Source: Plectosphaerella cucumerina
Lineage: Eukaryota > Ascomycota > Sordariomycetes > Glomerellales > Plectosphaerellaceae
Length of the DNA stretch: 64,000 bases
Direction: 5' to 3'
NCBI GenBank assembly: GCA_020746995.1
Contig: JAGPXD010000004.1
Location: 434,001 to 498,000, forward strand
Both the position numbers and the translations under genes were made by a program. Positions 30,823 to 42,099 of the stretch are shown here, one piece after another. How positions within the stretch are numbered: the first letter of the stretch is position 1; each line of letters starts with the position of its first letter. The notes under the pieces were generated by a model. It worked only from the letters and a program-made list of their open reading frames with translations, ran no database searches and had not been told where the DNA came from.

Positions 30823-33425
30823 ATGAACTTCTTTTCGGCCGTGGCCTCGGCCATCTCCCAAGGGTCACCTCTCCCCTACAACATTGGGGATAAGGTCGAC
30901 GTCGAGCAGTCCGTCTGGACGTTGAACAATGCCACGAAGAAGGTACTTCGAATGATCGTAGGACATCCCATCGCCGGCTACCTGCTGACTCTCTCAGGAC
31001 GATGGCTCCAACTGCAGCGTCTTCTCCTTCGATATCAACGCGAACAAGTCCCGACTCCCCCTTGCCAAGAACGCCCTCAGGAAGATGAGGACCTTGCGAC
31101 ACCCCGGCGTCATCAAGGTTCTGGATACGGTGGAGGTAGGAAGAGAATCTTCAGCTGGCCATCACACCATTGCCGTGCTGACATGCTTCCAAAGACGGAG
31201 ACACATATCTACATTGCCACCGAACGAGTGACTCCGCTGAGGTGGCACGTCAGAAGAAAGACTCTCGCCCCAGAGACGATAAAATGGGGGCTTCACAGCG
31301 TAGCAGTGGGTGCCCTCTTCCATACAAGGACATACCTATGTGACAATGTCTGACGCGGCATCAACAGCGGACCATCAAGTTCATTAATACCGAGGCAACC
31401 AGTATCCACGGCAACATCAAGGTCGGGTCGGTGTATACCTCGGAAAGCGGAGAGTGGAAGCTAGGCGGCTTCGAGGTTCTCAGCAACGTCAACGACGATG
31501 AGGCCGTCATCTACGTCAGTCAACACCCAAGGAGGACTCGTTTGCCAATGGGATACTGACATTCACATTCACAGACATACGGCGGGCTGGTACCCGACTC
31601 GGGCCGCTATGCGGCGCCGGAAGTTGCTCGTGGGGGCTGGGATGTAATCAAGAAGAACCCACTGTCGGCCCTGGACGCCTTTGGACTCGGATGTCTCGTG
31701 TTCGAGGCATTCAATGGCGACTTCACAGGGACAGACCAGGCCGGCCAGACCAAGAACGTCCCCCCATCGATGCACGCAAGCTACAAGCGTCTGGTCAACG
31801 CGAATCCCAAGGCGCGACTGAGTGCGGCGCACTTTGTCGACCAAGGCCAGCGCAGTGGGTCCTTCTTCGATAGTCCCCTTATCAAGCTCACCGAAGGTAT
31901 CGACAACCTCGGCGTCAAGTCCGAGGGCGAGCGTGATGCATTTTTCGAGTAGGCTCTTCCCCATTCCGACTTCAATCTCAGATTTCTAACCATGCACAGT
32001 GACCTCGAGCAAGTCACGGATGACTTCCCCGAGGACTTCTTCAAACTCAAGGTCTTGCCTGAGCTGCTAAAGTCGGTCGAATTTGGCGGCGGCGGCCCTA
32101 AGGCCTTTGGAGTGGTCATGAAGATCTCAGCGAAATTGACCGACGAAGACTTTGACTCCCGGATTCAGCCGGTTGTCGTTCGATTGTTTTCGAATCCGGA
32201 TCGCGCCATCCGCGTGTGCCTCTTGGACAACCTCCCCCTGATGATTGACCGCCTTCCTCAGAAGGTGGTGAATGATAAGATCTTCCCCCAACTGGTTACT
32301 GGTTTCACCGACATGGCGCCCGTGGTCCGGGAGCAGACACTCAAGTCGGTCCTGGTCATCATCTCCAAGCTCTCGGATCGCACCATCAACGGCGAGCTCC
32401 TACGACACCTGGCAAAGACGGCAAACGACGAACAGCCAGGCATCCGTACCAACACGACCATCTGCCTTGGAAAGATTGCCAAGAACCTGGGCGTCAGTTC
32501 AAGGGCCAAGGTCCTCATCGCCGCCTTCACCCGCTCTCTGCGGGATCCGTTCGTCCATGGGCGTAACGCGGCACTGATGGCCCTCGGCGCCACGAGCGAG
32601 CACTTTGGAGACGAGGACTCCGCTACAAGGATCATGCCGGCCATCTGCCCCCTCCTGGTCGACAAGGAGAAGCCGGTGCGCGAACAGGCGACGAAGACGC
32701 TGGACATTTTCATGCAGAAGATTCGAAAGGCTGCCGCGAACATGCCCGACACGGCGCTGCCCCCTCCTACTACCGAAAGCGCTACAGGACCTAGGATGAG
32801 CACGCCCCAGCCGAGCGAGGGCTCCTCCTGGACCGGTTGGGCCATCTCTTCTTTCACCAACAAGATCTCTACAGCAGCTGGAGAGATGCAGACCAACGGC
32901 ACTGGTTCGGGCAGTTCTACTCCCCAGGCCGTACTCTCCCCTGGATTGGACGGCAAGCGGTCGACTTCGTCGGCATCTGCCCTTCACAGGCAGGCTGTGA
33001 AGTCGCCTGCGCCTTCAGTCTCACGGCAACCGCCTCCTCCGCCGACAGCATCCGCGGACTCATTCTTCCAGGATGACGCTGCCGACACAGGTGATGCGTG
33101 GGGCGACATGGAGGATATGGGTGACGATGACGATGTCCCAGGTTCGCAGCCTGCCAGCAAAGCCCCAGCCTCCAGACAGACTTCCTCGAGCACAGCAACG
33201 CCCTTTGACGATGCGGAACCAGACTTTGCCGGATGGCTGGCCGCCCAGCAACAGAAGAAGAGCAGTGTGGGCAAGCCACTCCCCAAGGGTCTGTCAAAGC
33301 CGTCAGCAGCAGGTGCAAAGAAGCCCCTCGTGACCAGACCCGCCGCCAAGCCCGTCGCCGCCAAGAAGATCGACCTGAAGCCGAAGCAGGCCGACGATGA
33401 TGACGGATGGGGAGACGGGTGGTGA
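30823..33425 (+). CDS. cex1: SCY1-like pseudokinase (CEX1/SCYL1 family)
   Basis: Six exons (30823-30942, 30998-31135, 31195-31305, 31368-31514, 31575-31948, 32000-33425) join in frame to 771 residues. The first 290 residues form a kinase-like fold with degenerate catalytic sites: the HRD position reads HGN (SIHGNIKVGSVY) and the DFG position reads GGF (KLGGFEV), while the APE-like YAAPE is kept. HEAT repeats follow at about 330-560 (VVVRLFSNPDRAIRVCLLD, NLGVSSRAKVLIAAF). A disordered acidic tail ends in DDDDGWGDGW. The family acts at COPI/Golgi membranes and in tRNA export in yeast; Trp-rich acidic tails of this type bind COPI subunits in relatives. The start has a CGCCGCCATGA context. The gene converges on LST8, 288 bp away. 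Confidence 0.92.
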
Positions 33426-33713
33426 TCAGGGGGGCCCGAAGGGTCGAGGACATATACGTGACCAGGATACCCGGACATGATGCATCTCAAGCCATAGACT
33501 GGACACACGGAATGCGATAATAGCTCCTACAGAGCTGTCATGATATTGAGAATTTCAATGTACTTTCCAGACGCCGTGCCAACCCCATTGATGATCCCGG
33601 TTAAAACAGAAACAGGTACCCAAGCTACCTCCTCAGACAGGCGCCCTATTCAGGCCCACCGAGGAGAAAATGGAAAATGCAGTATACGAAACAAGGGAGG
33701 ACCTGCTAGTCCC

Positions 33714-34784
33714 CTATCTCGCCTCGGAGTAGTCGTTCAACGCGACGCAGACAGCGCCCCTATGATGTCCGTTATACTGGCGGATAATCTGCTGGCTGTG
33801 CAGCTCCCACAACCTCGCGTAGTGGTCGGAGCATGCGGTGACGAGGTAGGCAGAGTCGGCGCTGAATGCGCAGTCCCAGACCCAGCGCTGGTGGCCGGTC
33901 AGGGTGGCCTCAAGAGGGTAGGGCTTGGGGCCATCCTCGTCGCCGACGGGCTCAATCGGCTTAACCTCCCAGATCTTGGCGGTGTGGTCGGCGCTGCAGG
34001 TGGCAAGCTTCTTAACGTCGGGGGAGAGGAGGATGCGGGTGATGTACTCCTTGTGGGCGGAGAAGTGGGTGACGGGGAGCAGCTGAGTGCGGTCGTAGGC
34101 CTGGACGAGCTGCCAGACGAAGACGTTGCCGGCATTGTTGGCGGCGCAGAGAAGGGAGCCGTCGCTGGCGACGGTGACGCTGGAGACGGAGACGTCCTCC
34201 TCGGGGATCAGCTGGTGGGAGCAGTTGTTCTCGGCGAGGTCCCAGACGCGGACGCTGCCCATGCGGTCGCAGGAGATGATCTCGCCTTGGTTGGGGTGGA
34301 TGACGACGTCGTTGGCGGGGCAGCCATGGTTATAGCTGCGCTGGATCTGGCCGGAGCGCGTTTCCCAGATCTTGACGGTGCCGTCCTCGGAGCTGGTGAC
34401 CATCCACTTGCCCTCGCAGTGGAAGGCGACGCCGGTGATGTTGCCCGTGTGGCCTTCGAATGTGAGCAGCGGGTTGGGGTTGGTGGACTTGATGTCGAAG
34501 AGCTTGACGGTATGGTGGCCTGCGGCGGCGAGGTAGCGCTTGTCGGGGGAGATGCAGAGGCGGTTGACCTGGGAGTCTGGATGCTGGATGGTCCTTGAGC
34601 AGATGCCCGAAAGAGCTTCCCAGAACCTGGGGGGTCAGCCGATGGAACTGAGGTGAGAGGTTTGCAGCAAGAATACCTTATTGTGTGGTCATAGCCAGCT
34701 GCAGGTCGGAATGGTCAGCGACAGAATTCGAGACACATAGAAGGGTGCCAACCTGAGCATACCTGTGCAAAGAATCACGGACAT
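33714..34784 (-). CDS. lst8: LST8, WD40 subunit of TOR complexes
   Basis: Three exons give 318 residues: 34784-34763 (22 nt), 34698-34677 (22 nt) and 34626-33714. The two tiny exons encode MSVILCTAGYDHTIRF, and introns of 64 and 50 bp (GTATGC..CAG, GTATTC..CAG) separate them. The length and seven WD repeats fit LST8/GbetaL almost exactly. Clear repeat ends include SSEDGTVKIWE, RMGSVRVWDL, NAGNVFVWQL, ADHTAKIWE and SDHYARLWEL, and RWVWDCAFSADSAYLVT is typical of this family. LST8 binds the TOR kinase domain and stabilises TORC1 and TORC2. A gene call that ignores the micro-exons would start at an internal Met (34403) and lose the first blades. Confidence 0.95.
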
Positions 34785-35809
34785 GATTACTGGATGCGCA
34801 ATGCCCTAACGCTATCGCATGATACAAGGAAACGATGACTCCAGTGTGATGAAGAGTGCGGGAGAGAATAGGATCGGCGGCAGGACGGAGCGCAGGGCGG
34901 TCCCTGGGCGACTTGGGTAGGTGACTTTCGGTATCGGTGTTGAAGGAGGCTTGACTTTGGCTGACAACTTCCAATGGCTTGCGGAAGCTCATCGGTGCAC
35001 CCCGCGACGGGACGCGACCGATAAGAACGTCGAGTCCTTATCGTTTAGCCGGAGTTTCTCCGGTCGAGACTGATACCCCTGACCCACAGTCAACCAGACG
35101 TCACTTTCCTCTCTTCCCTTCTCGCCAGACGACACCAGCTCTTTCTTTCTTTCCTTTTTCCATCATTCCCGGGCCTTGATGCGGGTTTCTTGTCATTCGA
35201 TTAATATCTTGTCTTGAGTGACACTTCCGTCGTTGAAAGATGCAGAAATCCATTTTCACCATGCAGTCCAAGTTGAGCCGTCGTCCAATCGATGAGTGCT
35301 TCCCATCACCGGAGCCATGAACGTCAAAGCTTCATTGAAATGCCACCAAGCTGTCACTACAATCGCACTACCTGTTACATGCTTCGAGAAATACGAAGAA
35401 ATGAAGAGAAAATGAACCAGATAGCTCGCAAGGCAAGCAACAATCGCGAGAAACAACCCAGTCAACCATCAACGGAAGAAGAAACCCGCCCTCCAGCCGT
35501 AGCTGTTGCCTGACCCGACCAAACGACCGTGGAGATATCACTGGCTGCCTCCCATGTCTTCCCAAAACACCGAGCTCCTGCGCTGATCTGTCCGTGGAAA
35601 CCCAACATCTATCAAAGAAAGCACCTCGCAAGACAAGATTCTCAGCATCATCGTCGTCCGTATGGGTTGACAGCATCTTGGCTTCCAGTGACTGGATGGA
35701 AGGGGCACAGCGTGAAGCTCAGGCCGGTCGCCACGCACGTCTGGCAGGTCGGCATCCTGCTAGCCGTTAGCCCCTCTCCTGAGAAATCCGTCGTGGGGTG
35801 GGGGAAGCT
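34785..35809. other. Gene-free stretch upstream of LST8
   Basis: It contains the LST8 promoter (first few hundred bases) and then sequence with no supported gene. Short frames on both strands lack domain-like blocks. Confidence 0.45.
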
Positions 35810-36013
35810 TTACAGTCTCTGAGAGCCGCCGCAGCTGACACAGTTCTCATAGATACGTCCGTCGACGCAGCATCCGGAAGTAGCCTCCATTGCAAAGGGA
35901 GCGGGAGCAGAGCAATAGCAAGACTGTTGGTTCGACTGGTCTGATGTTCCGAGGCTTGTTGGCAAAGGCTTTGAGCGCTGAGTTGTTGAGCCAAATGGTT
36001 GAGGGTCAGACAT
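35810..36013 (-). CDS. Candidate small Cys-rich protein (67 residues)
   Basis: An uninterrupted 67-residue frame starts MSDPQPFGSTTQ and is Ser/Thr/Gln-rich for 30 residues. It then has six cysteines in a C-x-C, CC, C-x2-C arrangement (CYC, GCCVDG, NCVSCGG) and ends GGSQRL. No signal peptide is visible, so a secreted effector is unlikely; a metal-binding or stress-type small protein is possible. A TATAAAAGGG element lies only about 8 bp before the ATG (36021-36030), too close for a normal TATA box feeding this start. Either it is coincidental or the true start lies elsewhere. Codon use looks coding, but this is a candidate only. Confidence 0.42.
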   Translation of the reverse strand: MSDPQPFGSTTQRSKPLPTSLGTSDQSNQQSCYCSAPAPFAMEATSGCCVDGRIYENCVSCGGSQRL

Positions 36014-39000
36014 GATCAGCCCCTTTTATACTGCCACGAAGTGCCTGTTGAAGATTATTCCGAGACCAAACGACGTCGACATACAGCTCAAGGTTGACCT
36101 TCGGCTACGGATCCGAGACGGAAACTGCACTGACAGGACCAACATCGAAAAAGAGATCATATGACCGCTCGTCCTGGGTGGGCAAAGGCTGCCTCGCCCT
36201 CAAGCAAGGATCGTCGGCGCATGGAAGCCTCTCAGATGGCGCAGATGTCCAAGTAGGGGTGTGGGGGCGCAAGATGCTCATCACAGCTTGTGACATCGGT
36301 CAGACATCTCCACGGCGGACGCCAGCACTCCCGACAGCACATTGGTCATGCAATAGTGTGATGAGACACGGTCTGTCTTCTGGGCAGAAGAGCGACAGCA
36401 CGCCAGGTCGATCCCCGCCACATCAAGGCAGGTCATGGCGTTCGAAAGCGAGCATCGCGCTTCTTCTCGACGGAGCACTGTCCGTCGTCGAATCATGACA
36501 AGCTGATCACCCGCAGCGGCCGGCCGTCTGTCGCTTGCTGTGAGCCACCGGGCAAGGGGGGGCACCAGATCATGCACGCGGATGCAGGGAGCCGTGCCTC
36601 AGCCTTTGCCATTTGGTGCCCGAGGCCTGACCGAGGGGCCGTGTTGGCCGGGTTGGCCCTACTATTCCTGGCGGCCGTCGGGCCGCATTGGCACGGAATG
36701 GGAAATGTTCCATTGTCGAAGCCACATCAAGCATGGATGACGGGCCATGACGGTCCTTGCTCAGGCTCAGTCATCGGTCTGCGGCTACCTACATGCGTCG
36801 GCGGGTAGCTGCAGCTCTACCGATGAGCGCACAAGCCGGGGTAGCCTTGCAAACCTTAATCGGCCGGTCAGCATGCACGCCCTGGACATCAGAAAGTTGT
36901 CGTCCGATCAATGCAGGCATACGCAGTCCATGGCGGGATGACGGTCAGACCAGGTGGCGTTCCTGGCCGAAGCTGGGCTTTGTGTCATGGCCTTTCCGTC
37001 ACGCACGAGGGTCTGTGGTATCCGGCTTCCACGGATGGGAATCGAACCCGTGCCTCTCCAGGCGCGTACGTCCGATGCTTCCACAGCTCATCTCAAGGGG
37101 GCCGGCGATTTGACCGTACCAGAGTGTCGGGTAGCGAACGCGGGACAGCTCGTGGCCGGACGACATCAGACGATGTCCGGCTGTCGTCCCGACCCCGCGC
37201 AACCCTCTCTACGATCAAGGCCATCCATCCCCTGGCATTCTATGCAGAGTGGCTTGGGCTTGCGCATGCCATAGTAGATCCCGCTATTGTGTCTGTCAAC
37301 CTCGCTTCCGCCTAAGGCCATGTGCCGTGCGACGTAGCAACGGGTCGGGCAACGGGCGGGAGGGCAAAACTTACGTGCACTGATCGACATCACGTTGTTT
37401 AGAGGCCGGCGGTTTTCGATGCACCTCTGACATATGACATCGTGTCCATCTTATCAGTCAGTACTTCGAACGACAGGCGCAACTGAAACCTGTGGCGGAC
37501 ATTGTCTTGCCTGTCAACAGCGCGCAGCATTATTCCCGAGAACGCCAGTCATCGCCCATCCTTCGGACAAGCCGCTCTCGGATCGAAGCTCGCAGGCCTG
37601 GCGGGTTCCGACGAGCACCATGAGCAAGTTGGGGTAGACACACCAGAGGGACGCCTCGGGATAGGGCTGCTTCTCGGGCGCCGGTCAGGGCCCAGGAGAT
37701 ACTGGGACTGCTATACCGGTCGTATCCGATGTTAGCCTGTGTGCCCAGCAGCGTGAGCTCCCGCTCGGAAACCCGATCTCGCCCTGGAAAATCAGCTGGT
37801 GAGATCGTCATCAGTTTGGTCCCGTGAGCACTCGGCCTCCCGACGTCCGCCTGAAATTACACCGGCCGGCGACGTGGCGACACACCAAGGGCTTGAAGTT
37901 TCCGGCGGTACGACCTCCCCCGTCGGCCGGAAGGGACTCAGTCAGGGCAGATATCTCCCGCCTGAGGATCACGAAAAGAAGTGGAGAGGGTGTGGTGGCA
38001 TGCCACGTTGTGCCGCCGCGCGCCGCTCGCGAAATATTCCTCTTTCGACGGCCAGGACAGCGAACCTTTCCCCGAGTTGCTTGCCTGAGACGGATGGAAC
38101 AGCAGTAAGATGCCACACCGCCAGCCGTCTTGCTCCATCTTGGCTTTCTCCGCCAGCATTACACCGGCCGACGGGCATGGTGCGTTCTATTCGCGTGGCG
38201 TCTCGTCCCCAGCACGTCTGCCGCGACTCGGTGAGGGCGATCATGCAAGCGTGCTCTGCTCGATTGGGGGACCCCTTGTCATACCGATGCTTTTTCCTGT
38301 CAAGGCCGGCCAACCGGCGACTCAGGTGGCAGATAACGCCCCCCAATCCCCGAATCCTTCGATGCACAGGGCACGCCCAGTCCTGCAACCGGCTGCCGCT
38401 GCACATCGGTCAACTCGAGCCGCCTCTCTCTGCCTGTCTCTTCCGCCAACAAAAGGCCGGGACTTTCGCTCGCTCGGACTCTCGGAGGCGGCGCCGAGTG
38501 TGTTTGAAAGGCCGGACGCTTCTGAGACAGTGGGACGATTATAACACTGAGCAGTTATCGTTGGACGTCTTTTGACAGCCTGACGGGGGCTACACAGGCT
38601 TCCGCGGCGCCCAAGCCACACATGGGGGTGCCAAAGGGCACCTAGGTCATCGCGGTGCAGAGGCCGTGCCTTGCGCAGAATCCCGTCCTATCCTCGTCCT
38701 TCTTCTCGTCAGACATATCGTCACTCCGCGCTTGCCGACCCAAGATTCGGCCGAAGCGGCATGAGGTATCGTCGCACGTCAGCTTCACCGACTACCGTTC
38801 CACCTCGATGGGATGGGTCGTCCTCGGCCACGGTTTTGGCCAGTCAAACCGCTTTCCACCGCCGCGTTATATCCCTCACCCAAGCCCTCCCCCCCTTCTC
38901 GTGAGAGGTCGCCGACGTTCACCGCATCGCCCGCCCGCCCTGGAATACCGACCGGATGGCAGCGCCCCAGCCGTGGCGCCGAGCGAAGGTCTCACCCTCC

Positions 39001-39816
39001 ACCCCAGTCCAGCTGACAACGGGAACGGCGGCCAGGGCAGGTTTCCTTCGCGCGCGCCGGCCAGGGCGTCCCCTGACCCTCATGCGCGGATGGCACCATG
39101 CTCGAGGCCGGTGTCTCTGAGCAGACGTCTCGAGAGGTGGGCGGCCATCCGCAAGGCGCACGCCGGGCACCTTAGCTTGGTTGCCTTGCCGTCATGCATG
39201 TTGGCAGTGGGACGGGAGTAGCTGCAGGGATGGGAGATGGGAGACTCGGCCCCTTGCTTCCGAGGACATGATGTGAGTCGTTTTTGAGGTGTGAGCAACG
39301 TTCACATATGCGAGTAAGAGCTGGTCATGTGCCTTGTTGAGCTATGGCTATGACGTTGGTCGAGTGACCTTGCGATCTGTTTTGCAGACTTGGGCATGTC
39401 GTCAGACATGGTCTTGCCCGAGGTCATGGCACCGCTTGCGATGATGGGAACAGCTCCGGAAAAGAGCAGCATCGTCGAGGGTCGAGGATTCGAGAAAGAG
39501 GTCTGGTTTTCAGAGGGGCCTTTGCCAGGAGCAACGACGGAGGTATACTACCAGAGCTCACCTATCACCTGACACCTCGGACATGCAAGAAACCATCAAG
39601 GGCCTTATCCGCATACTGGTAATGCGATGCACGTCGGCCCAGCGGCGTCAGCTGAAGAGCATGGGCACAAAGCGCATGTGCTGAGGTCAACCTGGTGGAC
39701 ATGCAACGTCTCTTCGAGTCTTTACGAGCTGCTGAGCGCTGCTACCTGACAGAGTCATTTCAGTTCGCAGGACAACTGTAAAGCTCAGTCACACTTGCCA
39801 CTACCACATCTTCTTA
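36014..39816. other. Gene-poor 3.8-kb stretch
   Basis: No frame here shows domain blocks, a plausible splice pattern or convincing codon use. The sequence is unusually rich in CCGGCC/GGCCGG strings. It holds an isolated tRNA-type box B (37038-37048, minus strand) without a complete cloverleaf, and an imperfect hairpin at 37141-37190. A frame at 39390-39572 preceded by TTTTGCAG could be a last exon, but no partner exon was found. It is not visibly AT-rich, so it does not look like heavily RIP-mutated DNA. Confidence 0.5.
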
Positions 39817-41649
39817 TCAGTTTGCACCTCCTACCAACACTTTCTTCTCCGGCCCATCCTTCCACCGCCTCTTGAGCACCTGCGCACTGCTCTTTGGCCG
39901 CCGATCCCTGGTGAAGATACCCTTCTTGTTCCCGTCGACACGCGTCATGGTAGACGTACACTGGAAATCAGCGAACGACCAGACATGCTCGCCGACAACG
40001 CTCTCAACGCGATCAAAGACTCGGTGGAACATCTCCAACAGGCTGGCTTGATACTCTTCGCTCCACGGTACATCCGCAACGGCGTGCAGTCCGGCCTGAC
40101 AATCGGCTCCATACTCTGCGATGATGATAGGCTTCCGGTACTTCTTCTCCCAGCCCAGCAGGTCTGTCTCCAGGGCCTGCTCGGCGGCTGCAAGGTCACC
40201 CATCTGGGTGTACCACCCATAGTACCGGTTCAGACAGATGACGTCGAACATGTTGGTAAGTCGATCTGTCTCTGAGGTGGCAAGCCCCATGTTGGTGAAG
40301 CAAATTGGTCTGCTGGGATCGAGCTCCCGTGCCAGAGTCACCAGCGGCTCGAAATACTCGCGAGATCCCGTCTCGCTCGAAGCTGGCTCATTGGAAAGGG
40401 CCCAAAGCACCACACTCGGGTGGTTCTTGTCTCTTTTGACTAGCTCCCGTATTGCCTGGGCATGCGCTGCTTTCGTGTCGTCATTACACGTCTCAGGCGA
40501 GAAAGTGGGTGGTGATTTCAGCCCGAAGACGCCGGCGATGATACCGAGATGAAGCCCCACAGCGGCGGTTTCGTCAATGACGACGATGCCGTGGCGGTCC
40601 GCGTACTCGAGGAACTCCTCGGCATAGGGGTAGTGTGAGGTGCGGAACGAGTTTGCATGTGTCCATTCCATGAGGCTGAAGTCGTGAATCATGTAGGCGG
40701 GATCGAAGCCCTTGCCGCGAATAGGGCTATCTTCGTGCTTGCCGTATCCTTTGAAGTAGAAGGGTTTGTTGTTGATCAGGAACTGGTTGTCCTTGACTTG
40801 GACGGACCTGATTCCAACGGAGAGTTCGTATTCATCTTGTGGGGTCGTGGCGGCGTCATCAGCGAAGAGTTGAACGCGGAGGGTGTAGAGATATGCCGCA
40901 CCCGGCTGCCAAAGGTTCGCATGGTCGATGGTAATGCGGCCTTGCAGTCCTCTGGCCGTGAAAGCGACAGAGCCTGCCTCATCTTCGAGGGATACAAGAC
41001 ACCGCGGCGGCTCAATCGCTGCGCTCGTCTCGACCTTGTAGTCAACGATGCCGGTAGTCTCGTTCTCCAGATCGGTCACCACGGTGACATCCTCCACGAA
41101 GACAGGCGGAAGACAGCACAGCGACACTGACCGAGCCAGACCTGAATAGTTGAAGAAGTCATGCTGGTAGACCTGCTTCCGCTTTCCACCGACTGTCTCG
41201 ATCTTCCCTGGCGGCATCGTGTCCCAGTGAAGCTCATTGCTCACCGCGACAGTCAGACGAAACGTCCTCGTTGTCGACCACGCAGCAAGCTGGGTAATCT
41301 CAGCGTCGAAGGGCGTGTACCCGCCAACATGCTCCTTGACGAACTCATCATCGAGGTAAATTCTGGCGCGGTGCGTGGCGGCGCCAAAGTGAAGGAAGCA
41401 GCGCTGACCCTCCCAGGAGGCGGGGACTGTGATCTTCCGCTGGTAGAAGACCCAGCCGACGTGATCGCGGATGGCTCTGTCGACGAAGATGTCGTTATAA
41501 CTGGCTGGGACGGGGACCTGGAGGCGAGGGGGGATGGTTCTCGTCCATGCTGGGTCTTCGTCGAGGATGTGGGAGGTGGCGAGGGCGAAGTTCCAAATCC
41601 CATCGAGGGAGATGACTTGGCGACTTGGTGTGTTCTGAGGTTTGAGCAT
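39817..41649 (-). CDS. GH2 beta-glucuronidase
   Basis: A single exon of 610 residues, close to the length of E. coli UidA. The start is set at MLKPQNTPSRQ (41649), ten residues after an upstream in-frame ATG. The order is an N-terminal sugar-binding domain (LDGIWNFAL, HVGWVFYQR, GGYTPFDAEIT), an immunoglobulin-like domain, then the TIM barrel. The acid/base Glu lies in ALSNEPASS (about 421) and the nucleophile in IIIAEYGADC (about 512). The NKKG motif (about 574-577), followed by IFTRDRRPK, is the signature that binds the glucuronate carboxylate and separates true beta-glucuronidases from galactosidases. No signal peptide is visible, so it is probably cytoplasmic. It is divergent from a sugar-porter gene 450 bp away, suggesting joint use in glucuronide uptake and hydrolysis. 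Confidence 0.93.
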   Translation of the reverse strand: MLKPQNTPSRQVISLDGIWNFALATSHILDEDPAWTRTIPPRLQVPVPASYNDIFVDRAIRDHVGWVFYQRKITVPASWEGQRCFLHFGAATHRARIYLDDEFVKEHVGGYTPFDAEITQLAAWSTTRTFRLTVAVSNELHWDTMPPGKIETVGGKRKQVYQHDFFNYSGLARSVSLCCLPPVFVEDVTVVTDLENETTGIVDYKVETSAAIEPPRCLVSLEDEAGSVAFTARGLQGRITIDHANLWQPGAAYLYTLRVQLFADDAATTPQDEYELSVGIRSVQVKDNQFLINNKPFYFKGYGKHEDSPIRGKGFDPAYMIHDFSLMEWTHANSFRTSHYPYAEEFLEYADRHGIVVIDETAAVGLHLGIIAGVFGLKSPPTFSPETCNDDTKAAHAQAIRELVKRDKNHPSVVLWALSNEPASSETGSREYFEPLVTLARELDPSRPICFTNMGLATSETDRLTNMFDVICLNRYYGWYTQMGDLAAAEQALETDLLGWEKKYRKPIIIAEYGADCQAGLHAVADVPWSEEYQASLLEMFHRVFDRVESVVGEHVWSFADFQCTSTMTRVDGNKKGIFTRDRRPKSSAQVLKRRWKDGPEKKVLVGGAN

Positions 41650-42099
41650 GATGGGCGAATGTGAGCTGTGGACGAACATGGGACAGCTGATCGACTGTCT
41701 TTGTGTGTCGTCTTGATATCATGGGCTGATGAGTCCACCTTCCGATCGGACGTGGTGGTTTGAACCGAAAGTCCCTCCACATTCCCGAAGCATACCTCGG
41801 CCCCCTTTTCTTCTACCGCCATCGGAAGCCCTCCACATCGGGTCACCCCTCACATTTCCAACCCTAACTCCCCTGGTACCATCTCGTTTATCTCGCCTAG
41901 CCGATGGGGCCCCAGATTCCCCCGGGAGCTTAACTTCAACCCCGGATTCCGAGGGCCGGGGGGGACAGGCGGAGGGGGCTGGGAAATGGTGTATAAACTC
42001 CCAGATGCCCTCAACTTCACTGCATTGCCATCAACACCTCGCCCCCCCCTCCCAGACTACATAGCACAGCAAATCACAGCATCACGGAGTCTTCATCAA
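41650..42099. promoter_or_regulatory. Shared promoter of the glucuronidase/transporter pair
   Basis: A 450-bp divergent region. A TATAAA at 41992-41997 precedes the transporter ATG by about 105 bp. Strings matching the carbon-repressor CreA/Cre1 consensus SYGGRG (for example CCGGGG and GCGGAG near 41955-41975) occur just upstream of it. Glucose repression is therefore plausible but only inferred from short motifs. Confidence 0.45.

Noticed and set aside
37030..37105. Second tRNA gene (minus strand)
   Set aside because: Box B is perfect, but no acceptor stem, D arm or anticodon arm can be folded around it.
37799..38575. 258-residue plus-strand frame in the gene desert
   Set aside because: Arg/Ser/Pro-rich with no ordered block, no promoter signal and equally long frames on the other strand.
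39390..39572. Possible last exon after TTTTGCAG
   Set aside because: No matching upstream exon or donor gives a convincing protein; left unannotated.
36014..39816. RIP-mutated transposon
   Set aside because: The stretch is not AT-rich, shows no TpA excess by eye, and has no transposase or reverse-transcriptase remnants.
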